Below, in pieces: positions 54,641 to 64,000 of a stretch of 64,000 bases of DNA (position 1 is the stretch's first letter; each line of letters starts with the position of its first letter). The position numbers were made by a program, and so were the translations under genes. The notes below the pieces were generated by a model that was not told the DNA's origin, did no database searches, and saw only the letters and a list, made by a program, of their open reading frames with translations. The stretch comes from Tretioscincus oriximinensis (lineage: Eukaryota; Chordata; Lepidosauria; Squamata; Gymnophthalmidae). Location: NCBI GenBank assembly GCA_022410635.1, contig JAJVDF010000361.1:1072485-1136484 (forward strand), given 5' to 3'.

Positions 54641-55903
54641 TTCCATGTCTGGAATATATTGTCATTTGGTTGGAACAAAGCAAATTGCACTGTAATGGTT
54701 GTTCTGGTTTATCTCTCTACTGGTTTCAAGATTTGTAAATTCTTAGTTTCAGAAAATCCCCAGGTGACCCATTTCAGGTTGTTGAAATCCCTCCACACAC
54801 ACGCACATATGCATAGTAAAGCAGAACATAGAAATGTTTGTCTTCTGTATGTTTCCACAATAGGGATTATTTATTTAACCTGTAATCCATACCATGGATT
54901 AGCAGGGAGAAGAGCTTTTCTCATTCTGCATTAATATTCAAAAGGCAAGGCTCTCGGTTCCTTCTCATTACAAAATTGCTCAACCTTGAAGCTTATGTCA
55001 GACTCCTTTGCAATAAGTCAGCTTTAAACTGACCGATCTATTTTACAGAAGTGTGTGTGTGATGAAAAGTAATGAATTTATATGTTTATACTTTAGATGC
55101 CTGTTCCTTTAAGACTTGTTTAGCATTATGGAACAGATCTATATACAAATGAGTCATTAAAAAAGGTAAGAAAAAATTCTTATCGCACCCCACAATGTTT
55201 TCAATGCCCTCAGGGAGCAGTACAGCCCACTTTGTGACTCATTGTTCTTAAACAAACAAGTTCAGGTGTGTAAATCTTTCATGATTTAGAGTCTGGTCAT
55301 TTTTCTGAAAACCAGAAAAAATAGGCTTGAATTGGCCAGAAAATAGGAGGGGGGGAGGGGGCTTTTTAAAAAAATGCTACGTGTACACGACGATTCATAA
55401 ACCACTGCAGTGCTATAATCTGGAATATTGCAATCGCATGCCCAAGCACACCAAACATGTATATTCTGTGACCAATGTCCCAGTTCTGTAACATTGCACA
55501 TTGATCTCATCACAGTGCAGTCTGAGAATTTTTTTTTGCTCACAACAAGCCAATAGAATCAACTACAGCATTCTCAATTGTTTTAATATCTCACTTCTAA
55601 TTTGTGCACACACATACGGTCACGAGAGTACGGGGGTTCTCCAGAACGATGCTGAATATCTAAGCAATAGTTTATTCCAGGAAAAATGACATTTATTGCA
55701 GTTCGACTACTGAAAAGCGCTTAGCACTTGTGCCTGAGTCTTACTGATTGTGCTACAAAATTGGGATTCACGCAACCTTAAATCGATTTCCTTAGAACGG
55801 AACATTGTTTAAAAACATGTGTGTGATCAGAACCTCATGCAGGAAACACAATCAGGGAAAACTGACTAGAAGTCAAAGAGTTATTATTCTCCTACAGAGA
55901 AGT
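54641..55903. other. AT-rich stretch without a supported feature
   Basis: A G-rich run at 55347-55362 (GGAGGGGGGGAGGGGGC). No other signal. Confidence 0.45.
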
Positions 55904-55911
55904 GTGATATG

Positions 55912-56251
55912 CAGTGCTTTTTTTCCACAAAAAAAGGTGACGGTACTAACGCCAGCGAGGGGTGGGGGCGGCATTAGTACCGTGGGGGGGCGGTACTAAC
56001 CCGCCCCCTGGTTAGTACCGGGGGGGGCGGGGGGGCAGGGGGGTGTGGCGTTAGTGGGGGCAGTGTTAACCCACCCGCCTGCCCCCAGCCGCCACCACCG
56101 CCGCCCCGCCCCCCCGCCCGCCCAAACTCCGCAATACCAGCACCTTTTATTTAGGCGGGCGGGGGGGGTGGGGTGCCGCGTTAGCCCCGCCCGCCTAAAT
56201 AAAAGGTGCCGGTACTGCGTTCCGGCGCGTTCCGCCACAAAAAAAGCCCTG
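55912..56251. mobile_element. GC-rich hAT-type MITE (CAGTGCTTTTTTT ends)
   Basis: Ends CAGTGCTTTTTTTCCAC and, reverse-complemented, CAGGGCTTTTTTTGTGGCGG. GTGATATG at 55904-55911 recurs exactly at 56252-56259. Subterminal AAGGTGACGGTACTAACGCC and AAATAAAAGGTGCCGGTACT blocks match 45592-45937. The middle differs between the copies: here it is dominated by G runs (GGGGGGGGCGGGGGGGCAGG near 56019) and CCACCGCCGCCCCGCC words. Confidence 0.9.
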
Positions 56252-56259
56252 GTGATATG

Positions 56260-57735
56260 TATGTGAGAGAGTATATTTATGTATGTAACTTGAGACAAGT
56301 AAACTTTAAAACAATTTTATTATTGTTCCTTCTATATTTTTTCTTCAATGTATCAATATAAAACCTTGTGATTAACACCTTTATATTCCCACATGTCTTC
56401 AGCACCCTACTTGGACATCTTACAAGATAGTAAAGGTTTGGCAACTCATACATTCTCTTATACCATGAAAGATTTATTCTGCTTTTTAAGAGAAACTTGA
56501 CTAGAAATGAAAATATTGTAAGAGCTGATGCCCCCAGGGCCCTTTCTGTTGCATTTATACAGGTACTTATTCTACCAAATTGCCACAAGCATGCCCTTCT
56601 TCTGAGATTATTTTTACACTGAGATAATAATTTCTGTTGACGGTGTTAGAAGGGTGTGGACTGACAATCTGATGAAGAGAACCATGTCTTTAGGACTAAG
56701 CACTTGCAAAGCATCTAGCAATCTTGGGCTCTGTCTAATTAATGAGAACAGATTAATGTTGCAGAAACCGCAAGAGAGTACAGGAATTCACCTTAGTGAT
56801 TTAGACGTTTGCATTCTTTCCATCTCCATAGCGCAATAGCTAACTGTAGCCCTAACTTTACCCAAGGGTTATTATGCCAGTACACATAAGCGTACTGTAA
56901 ACTTAAATTCTTGACAGTCCTTTATTAAAAGAAAATTGTCATTACAGTTTTTAATACAGTATCAGGGGTATGTAAGCCTATGGGAAGATAAGCAGGCAGC
57001 AGTACTGCATTTTAATGGGCATGTCAGAAATGAAATTTCAGCAGGTTCTGCTGGGATTATAAACTGCACTTGTTGAAATGTCCTCTTTAACATATATATA
57101 TTAAAGATGTAGAAATCCTGTCCTGCTCTTTTCTAGTAACCCTACAGGAGTTATCCTGGGCAATGGACCATGGACCAGGAAGCATAGATGGATTGTTTGG
57201 ATTCATGGTTGAATTAATCAGTAATTTATGAATCTCTGTGATGGTTTTCTTTTTGTCACATATATATACTTTAACAATAATAATTCTTAAAATAGTAGTA
57301 ACCAGAGTATAAAATATGGATATGAACGTATATTCTTTAAGCCTATGTTCTTAACTCTATACAAAATATATGTATGGGAAATATTCTATTGTTTGACAGA
57401 ATGCTTGGGTTAGGGGAAATGTGGCCTGAGAGAAAAGATTGCAGACATGTATGGATCAATTTGACAAATGCAGCTGATTTTAAAAAATAAATAAATAAAA
57501 TGTCATTGCTCAATTAGTCTCTGCAAATTACAAAATCAATTTTCTTTCTTTGTTCCTTTTTGTTTGTTTTTCTCCAACTAATCACTACCATTGCGTGTAT
57601 TTGAGTTACAGATTATGACTTGCTTTGATCTATTATATTTAAAATACTGATTCATGTTTAATGTTTAACGAAGGAGTGGTATCATATAGACTTAGTCAAG
57701 GAACTAATTATAATCCTATAATTATGATTCTACCT
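56260..57735. other. AT-rich stretch without a supported feature
   Basis: An (AAAT)n run at about 57485-57500. No body of a repeat or coding pattern recognised. Confidence 0.45.
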
Positions 57736-58082
57736 AAAATGTTCTGCCAGATCTTTTTTGCAGCCAAGAAGTTACCTTTAGTGAGATTTTCTATGCAAGT
57801 GACATATTCTCCCATTAGTCATTTTGTTTGCAAGTTATCTTTCAAAATACTATTGGATAGTTTTCTATCAATATCAGACTCATCTGCTTCTCATCCTCAC
57901 AATTTCTGGCCAAAACTATCCACACATCACAGCCTTTCTGAAATAACACTATATAGCAGTTCATTAGTGCACCAATAAACCAGTTAATTGGCTCTAAACC
58001 CCCAAATCTGTCAGATTATACAACAACCTGGCAGGGCAAGTTTGACTTGCAAGCCAATTATTGACCCTGTCTGGATGCAGCC
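57736..58082 (+). repeat. Family B repeat, copy 2
   Basis: CATTTTGTTTGCAAGTT, ATACTATTGGATAGTTTTCT, ATCAATATCAGACTCATCTG, CTCACAATTTCTGGCCAAAA, CTATCCACACATCACAGCC and the end CCTGTCTGGATGCAGCC match 5258-5680 and 61083-61460 in order. Confidence 0.6.
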
Positions 58083-58649
58083 TTAGGTTGCATTCATGCA
58101 CCACTTATTTATTCTACTATATTTGGATATTTGGAATGAAGCATTGATATTCTGAAATATTTGTTCGTACTCTAGTTCTCTCCTGGGGTCCATCCCCACT
58201 CATGATATTTAGTGAGTTGGTAGTAACATCGTCTTCAATCTGCCCCAAGAAGTCATGTTATGTTTAGTGATCCTCTTGCTAAAAAGGTTTGTTATGATAG
58301 AATTTTTAGCCACTATAGTTTGTGCGATTCAATAGCAGATATTTCTATATTCCAGAAAAAATCTTTGTGGAGACATTCAGCAATGTTAAACATAAAAAAT
58401 CTTGTGAGACTTTGAGGCTCTATGTAAAAAGTTAATTGGGTCTCAGCTTGCAGAAAATGCAGCAATTCCTTATGGGGCTTGTGATGTGGCAAAATTGTTA
58501 GGCTATGTGTCGAAGCAGAGTGAAAACCTGAGGTAGGTGAGGTGCAATTACAAATGTGTTTAAAAAGGAATAGGCGATGCATGAAGTGGGAAAAGGCCCA
58601 TGACCTGACTTGTTTCATTCCTGCATATCACACAGAAAATAATATTTAG
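58083..58649. other. Stretch without a supported feature
   Basis: Nothing recognised. Confidence 0.4.
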
Positions 58650-58770
58650 AGGAGCTTTGTTGAATTAGGCCAGAGCCCATCTAGTCCAACATTCTGTCTC
58701 CCACAGTGTCCCACCAATTTCTGGACAGACTCAAGCCGACGAAGGCAAAATATTGCCAAGGCAAGATTAT
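58650..58770 (-). repeat. CR1/L3-like LINE 3' fragment
   Basis: GGAGCTTTGTTGAATTAGGC, AGAGCCCATCTAGTCCAACA, then TTCTGTCTCCCACAGTG and AGGCAAAATATTGCC parallel the CR1 3' UTR blocks at 22449-22555. The terminal 8-mers are lost. Confidence 0.65.
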
Positions 58771-59994
58771 GAACTTGTTTATGAACTGAGGCAAATCAGC
58801 CATTGAACTTCCATGGATCTCTTTGCTTTCTTGTTTATTTTCATTTATCAGAAGTAGTCTCTACTTAAGAGACTTGCTTCTTGCTGATATTTAGTAACCA
58901 CTTCTTTTTCTTAAATACTTTCCCAAATAAATATTAAAAAAATTATTACAGCAGCTTTGTACTTGAAATAAACCTTATAGCAGTTATTTTATTAGGAGTC
59001 AAAGTAAACAAAACGAACAACACTTTTTTGTCTGTTGTGTGACCTCTAATTCAGTTAAGTCATCCTTGTCACTTTGTAATTTCATGGATTCCTGACAGAA
59101 GAAGTTAAATTCTGAAAGTCACAAACATCCACTCATGCCCTTCTCATGTGCCCGACACACTTTATTTATCCGCTCAAAATATTAATAGGTCATAATTAAT
59201 TTGTGTCAAGAGGTCTTCAAAGCAGCTTTTATGAGTTTCATTGTACTTTAAGTCAGAAATAACACTGGACTAGGATAGAGTTACCACATAAAAACCAGAA
59301 CAAGGACATGGAAGAGATGGCTTTTCATAAGGGGCAACATATGCCTACAATACTGTAGGGGGGTGGTATGTTTCTCACCTATTAAAGGTGCAAACTCCTA
59401 TTTCAGTTCTTATGTGGTGACTTTATGCGAGGGTTAATTAAGTACTGCCTCCATGCATTATCTACTCTAGTATAACTATCTGCCATCATCTCATTTGTCA
59501 GTAGTGTCCAATGGGTAGCTTTCCAGATGTTCCTGAACAGCAACTCACAGCCTTCTGTTCCAAAATGCTGGGCGGCTGAGTAGCAATGGAGAAATTAGAA
59601 GATGGAAGTGAAGAAATCTGAATTTCCAGCATTTCAGTATGAGAAATGGAAAATAGTTGCTCTTCAGATGTTGATAGCCTTGAACTTATGTAGCTAGCAT
59701 TTTTAGGCATACAATATCAGATATTCTCCTGCATTAGGATTAAAGCCTATAAGTCTCACAATATTTGAATTACAAGTATTCTTAATAAACAGAAAGTTCA
59801 GTTCTATTAACCTTTGTATTTCAGTATTTATGTTTTATTCACTGATGATGTAGTCTTCTCTATAATACAGTCTGTTAAAAGGAAGATTGTTCTAAAATAA
59901 ATTAAAGCTCTTTTTGCACTAGACTTTATTTGGGGACATAATTTGGAATAGGGGCTTGTCATCTATATGCTGTGTAGGTTATTATTTGGTGCCT
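58771..59994. other. AT-rich stretch without a supported feature
   Basis: No coding pattern or repeat family recognised. Confidence 0.45.
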
Positions 59995-60002
59995 CTAATA
60001 GA

Positions 60003-60452
60003 TAGGATTGCCAAATTTTGACATCCCAAAACTGGGACGGGGTGGGGTGGGGGTGCGTGCACGCACACGCACGTGTACACACATGCGCGCACACATGGGC
60101 GGTTGTAGTGAGACAGGCAGAGCTGTCCTCCTGTCACAAACCCAGGTATTTTTGCTCTACTGGAGGCGAATTGCCACGCTTTGCCTGACAGCAGACGTGA
60201 AACCCCACCTCCAGCATTGGAGAAGCTACAGCACACACTGAGGTTCCTTCAAGGACCCCAGAAAGCATTGCTTGGGCTGCAGCCATCAGCCCTGATGGCT
60301 CCTTTGCCTTTAAAATCCTGCATTTTTATATTCCCTGATGCAGCATCGGGGAATGTAAAAATCTGGGATTTTATCTTAAAACCCGGAATGGACTATATTT
60401 TAGTCCCCCAAACTGGGATTGTCCCACCTTCCCGGGACGTATGGCAACCCTA
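60003..60452. mobile_element. hAT-type MITE (family TAGGRTTGCCA, copy 2)
   Basis: Ends TAGGATTGCCAAATTTTG and, reverse-complemented, TAGGGTTGCCATACGTCCC. CTAATAGA at 59995-60002 recurs exactly at 60453-60460. Like copy 1 it has a CG/CA-rich stretch after the left end, CTGGAGGCG and CACCTCCAG inverted blocks around GACAGCAGACGTGAAACCC, and an imperfect TATTCCCTGATGC palindrome. Confidence 0.9.
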
Positions 60453-61082
60453 CTAATAGATCACACTAACATGTCGATGGCAGGTTCCTATTCCAAGATA
60501 TCTACCAAAATAAAAGTCAGTGCATCTCCCATACACAGAAAGCGTCTAATACAGAAATCAGAGGTTGCCTTTCAGAATTATTTAATAATAGAAATCACCA
60601 CCACCATTATTATTATTAGATTTATTTATATAGCACTAACTGTCATTAGACAAGAAGGACTGGACATCCCACAGTTTAGGGGAGAGGAGGTGTCTGTTGT
60701 TAAAGAAGTCATAAGTAAAGCAGATAATCACTATCAGCAATTAAGGCAGCTTCTTGCTTAATTGGAAAAGTGTAACTAATCAGGCATTAGTTCTTAATTC
60801 AGATTAGAAGACAACAGAAGCCACTCAGTTAATATTTCTTTAAAAGAAGAAAAGGCAATATTGATCTTGAGGGATGTCAGTTTTAATGAAGAATTATTTT
60901 TCTCTCCTATGCAGTAGTTCTTTTGTCTATTATCCTTATCAATTCACTAACAGATTTTCTCATTGGGAAGTTCGGGAAGCAAACTTTATTGTTATCTTCA
61001 CTTGCATTTGGAGAGACTGCACTTGTTTATTCTGGAATTCCCCAATAATCTAGTTTACCAGTTTTCACATACCTCATTCATA
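60453..61082. other. Stretch with a possible L2-type tail only
   Basis: ATTATTATTATTAGATTTAT followed by TTATATAGCACTAAC (60609-60637) resembles the minus-strand 3' tail of L2-like elements. The rest is unassigned. Confidence 0.35.
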
Positions 61083-61460
61083 CCTTTACAGTATATTTCG
61101 AGCTTTGTCATTATGTTGCCTCCTGACAAGCGAGATTTTACATGTACGTGACACACTGCCCTGACAGCCATTTTGTTTGCTTTTTGTCAATAGGAAGTCC
61201 AGTGGCCCCTTCTCCCAAATTCTGTTGGATAATTTGCTCTCAAGGTCAGATTCCTTCGCTTTTCACCCTCACAGTTTCTCATTAAAACTATCCACACATC
61301 AAAGTCTTCCCACAATAACACTATATTACGATTCGTCAGTAGATTTCCCCCAACCAATAATTCAGATTTCAGTTTTAAAATTCACAGTATCAGTGAGGCA
61401 AATGGAACAGAAATTTGATTTTCAAGTAGAGTACTGACCAGCACTGTCTGGACATAGTCT
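61083..61460 (+). repeat. Family B repeat, copy 3
   Basis: CAGCCATTTTGTTTGCTTTT, TCTCCCAAATTCTGTTGGAT, CTCACAGTTTCTCATTAAAA, CTATCCACACATCAAAG and the end ACTGTCTGGACATAGTC are collinear with the copies at 5258 and 57736. Confidence 0.6.
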
Positions 61461-61616
61461 CTGAAAATTCTACATTAGAAGTTTCTATTGATTTTCCTTT
61501 ATTCTGTTGTATAGTAAATGCTATTGGGATACAGTGTAGAATGTGTGTTTCTTTGTGAATTCCCCTTTTCAGTTACCCATCATGAATGTGAAATTAGGTA
61601 GCATCTACATTTGAAG

Positions 61617-61716
61617 TATCTGAAAAAGTAGACATGTCTATGAAAGTTCATGTTGCCTACTTCTCTGTTGATATCCAAATGCTGCAAGCCCACTTGCTGG
61701 ACTTTCTAACTAGGGT
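61617..61716 (+). repeat. Hammerhead-type interspersed repeat
   Basis: ATCTGAAAAAGTAGACATG and TCTATGAAAGTTCATG followed by ATATCCAAATGCTGCAAGCC and TTGCTGGACTTTC. The core box is mutated (CTGAAAA), so it is a decayed copy. Confidence 0.65.
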
Positions 61717-61894
61717 CACATCCCCATGGCCGAAAAACCATGCTTTGGTGGTGATTTTACCTTCATTGCACCCCACGGAACCACACATGTCCAGCATTTC
61801 ACGCGCTTTAAAAATCTTTGATATGTGAGGACAAAAAAAGAAAAAAGAAAAGGCTGTGCTGCATAGTATTAAGCCAGCACATATTCTCCAATTT

Positions 61895-62095
61895 AAGCAC
61901 CTTCCATTTTAAAGTCTGTAAGAAAAATCTCTCTGGAGAACTGGAGAGCTGCCTATATGCAAATTCTAAAGATTCTATTGGCTCTTGGAGCACAGGGATT
62001 CCCTGGGAAGAGTAGGCAGGTTGTAGAGAATTCTGGGCATTGTAGTCAGGCAAGCGAAGCAGTTCTTTCTGGGACTCAAATTTCAAAGGCAGATG
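61895..62095 (+). repeat. Family A repeat, copy 4
   Basis: CACCTTCCATTTTAAAGTC, AAAAATCTCTCTGGAGAACT, TATGCAAATTCTAAAGATTC, TATTGGCTCTTGG, GAATTCTGGGCATTGTAGTC and TTTCTGGGACTC are collinear with 39883-40075. Confidence 0.65.
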
Positions 62096-63398
62096 AGGTA
62101 AAATAGGGACATGTGGCTAATGTGTTTGCTTTTTTAAGTGTCTTTAAAGTGAGGCAATCCAACTGGTGGGGGAAGGGTATAAGACTAATATGGCTATTTG
62201 TTCTGAAATAGTATGTGTATGTCCTATATATTTGAAAATTTTAACTTACTATCATAAGGGTTACCAGATAAAATGCAGGACAAAGAGTTTATACCTTTAA
62301 TAGGTATAGCTTCTAATGTCTACTACACTGCGAGAAAAAACACTTTTTCGCATCCATTAAAGGTAACCCTATACTATCAGAACACAAGGCAGTTGAGAAC
62401 ATGGTTATATTTCTATATAACAAAAGCCCATCAACAACCCATAGGAGACCTGTCTTCTCAAATCCCTTTCTCAGCAACAATTTAAGGGAATAAAACCAAA
62501 ACAGCTGATGTAATTGCCTAAGATTTACCACAATGAATACAAATGATGCCAAAATGATGTTTAATGAAAGCAACAGTTTTCAGTACTAACAGCAAAACTT
62601 AACATATTCTTCTCAACTGTGTCATATTGACTTCCCTAATTCAATACTCTGTTAATTTTGGACAATGGGAAACAAATGTTTCAATTAAATGCAATTAATT
62701 TAACAAAAGAACAGATGGCTACAAGATCCCACTATAATTGTGTTGTGGTTCCCTACAAATATTGCTTCTGTTGTTACAAAGAAAAGAACATTTTGTTTGT
62801 GAACTTTTTCTTTAAGATCTTATCCAATCTGGGCAGTTGGATGTTTAAGAACCATTGCTGTTTATTTAAGGATAAGGAAGCAGGTATTCTCTGGTGACAT
62901 TTTTATTTCCTAGGAAGAGTGATATTTGTGGTTCCACTGACTGAAAGCAATGCTGATGAGAGAACAAACTCCTAGGCATGTTCCACACTTACCTGTTGGG
63001 TTTGGCAATCACAAACCATGCCAGCTGCTTCTGATCTAGAATGCAGCAAAGGGCAAACATATTGAGGTAGACTCTAGTCAGCTCATCTCACTTTACCTTA
63101 CCATAATTGGATGAAGGGATGGTACACACACTATATGAGTGTGGTGTGAACCATATCTGAGCTGAGAAGCCTACCGTGCCATGCTTTAAGTTTTCCTAGT
63201 AAATGGAAGTTTTCCTATTGATTCACTATCAGACATTGCCTCTTGTTGCCCCAGGGACTTTTTCACATGAGAGGATTAGTTTCTGCTATTTACCTGTTTT
63301 TCTAACCTGGAGTTCATCACCTTATCACATTTGCATATGCTTTGTCATCTCCCATACACAGTTTTCTATAAATACCTGACCCTGACATTAGTCCCTCA
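62096..63398. other. AT-rich stretch without a supported feature
   Basis: No coding pattern, RNA gene or repeat family recognised. Confidence 0.45.
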
Positions 63399-63498
63399 GC
63401 ATCTCAAGAAGTAGATGTATCTACGAAGCTTATGCCACCCATTTTTCTCAAGTTAGTCTCAAAGTGCTACTAGCTCCTTTGCTGGATTTTCCTAGTAC
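63399..63498 (+). repeat. Hammerhead-type interspersed repeat
   Basis: GCATCTCAAGAAGTAGATG and TATCTACGAAGCTTATGCC, then TTAGTCTCAAAGTGCTACTA and CTCCTTTGCTGGATTTTCC. Helix I GCAT/ATGC and helix II GTAGAT/ATCTAC are intact, but the core is CTCAAGA and one A of GAAA is lost. Confidence 0.7.
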
Positions 63499-64000
63499 AG
63501 TTCCTCATAGTATGATTGTGTGGACTGGTGTTAAGAAGAACCTTTAAGGATAAGGAACATCTCTGGTGGATACCAAAAAGTAATATGCCAACCAGTAAAA
63601 GTGGAGGATGAGAAATAGGACTACACTGTTTCATTCTCTACGTGCTTATGGCATTTCTTTCAAGTTTTTTTCTTCCCTTCCCTGGGGAGCTTAGAAATCT
63701 TCAGCCTGCCACACTGGTATGTATTTATAGGCTCTTATACTGAGTCCAGAATAAGGCTCAGTATGGAAAAGACCGAAGTCACTGTGCTTCCCTGTCCCTA
63801 ATATGGTTGAACTTTTGTTGATTGATTTAGAAACTCTAAAAAGCCCCAATCACCATTTGGCAGACATGACATCATGACAGTTATTAAGAAAATGTCCCAG
63901 TGCCAAGGTATAATTGCTGGTGCTGCTACATTGTTTTGAATTACTGAAATATCTAGCTACCTACAAAATGTACTGGATGAACTGAGCTTTTTGCTTGAAG
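63499..64000. other. Stretch without a supported feature
   Basis: AT-rich end of the window. Nothing recognised. Confidence 0.4.

Overview
This window looks like non-genic DNA from a vertebrate nuclear genome, most likely a squamate reptile (lizard, gecko or snake; the exact lineage cannot be told from sequence alone). The grounds are the AT-rich background, CR1 LINEs ending in AACATAAG-type 8-mers, a tRNA-derived SINE with a TTC tail, hAT MITEs with 8-bp target duplications, Penelope-like fragments and a Ty3/Gypsy element with a SCAN-like Gag. I found no convincing host exon, tRNA, rRNA or CRISPR array. Every long open frame overlaps a transposable element, a microsatellite or a minisatellite. 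All coding remnants are transposon-derived and broken.

Layout. 1-9 kb: AT-rich unique sequence with a GAA microsatellite, hammerhead-type interspersed repeats and old SINE/CR1 pieces. 9.5-18.6 kb: a near-perfect hairpin MITE, CR1 pieces, a hAT MITE with an 18-bp-arm palindrome, an intact SINE, an inverted Penelope fragment, ETS/CRE-like palindromic repeats and a LINE 3' end. 18.6-28.9 kb is the densest part: a TA-flanked 260-bp MITE, a Penelope-like element with a GIY-YIG domain, then a degraded Ty3/Gypsy element (5' LTR 21431, 3' LTR to 28112) carrying a CR1 insertion in its leader, followed by a SINE split by two later insertions. 28.9-45 kb: mostly unique, with an LTR, SINEs and two unclassified MITE-like families. 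45-56.3 kb: a hAT nested in a hAT with both target duplications readable, a SINE split by a probable LTR, a second copy of the 260-bp MITE enlarged to 470 bp by a 42-bp minisatellite, a second LTR copy and a GC-rich hAT MITE. 56-64 kb: mostly unique, with a hAT MITE and further copies of the dispersed families.

The most notable signals are: (i) two copies of one MITE whose lengths differ by exactly five 42-bp units; (ii) hammerhead-ribozyme-like cores in two repeat families, some in head-to-head inverted pairs; (iii) a Gypsy element whose surviving order is Gag-protease-integrase-RNase H, the Gmr1-like order; (iv) nested insertions that give a readable relative chronology. Family names rest on reading motifs by eye; no database search was possible.
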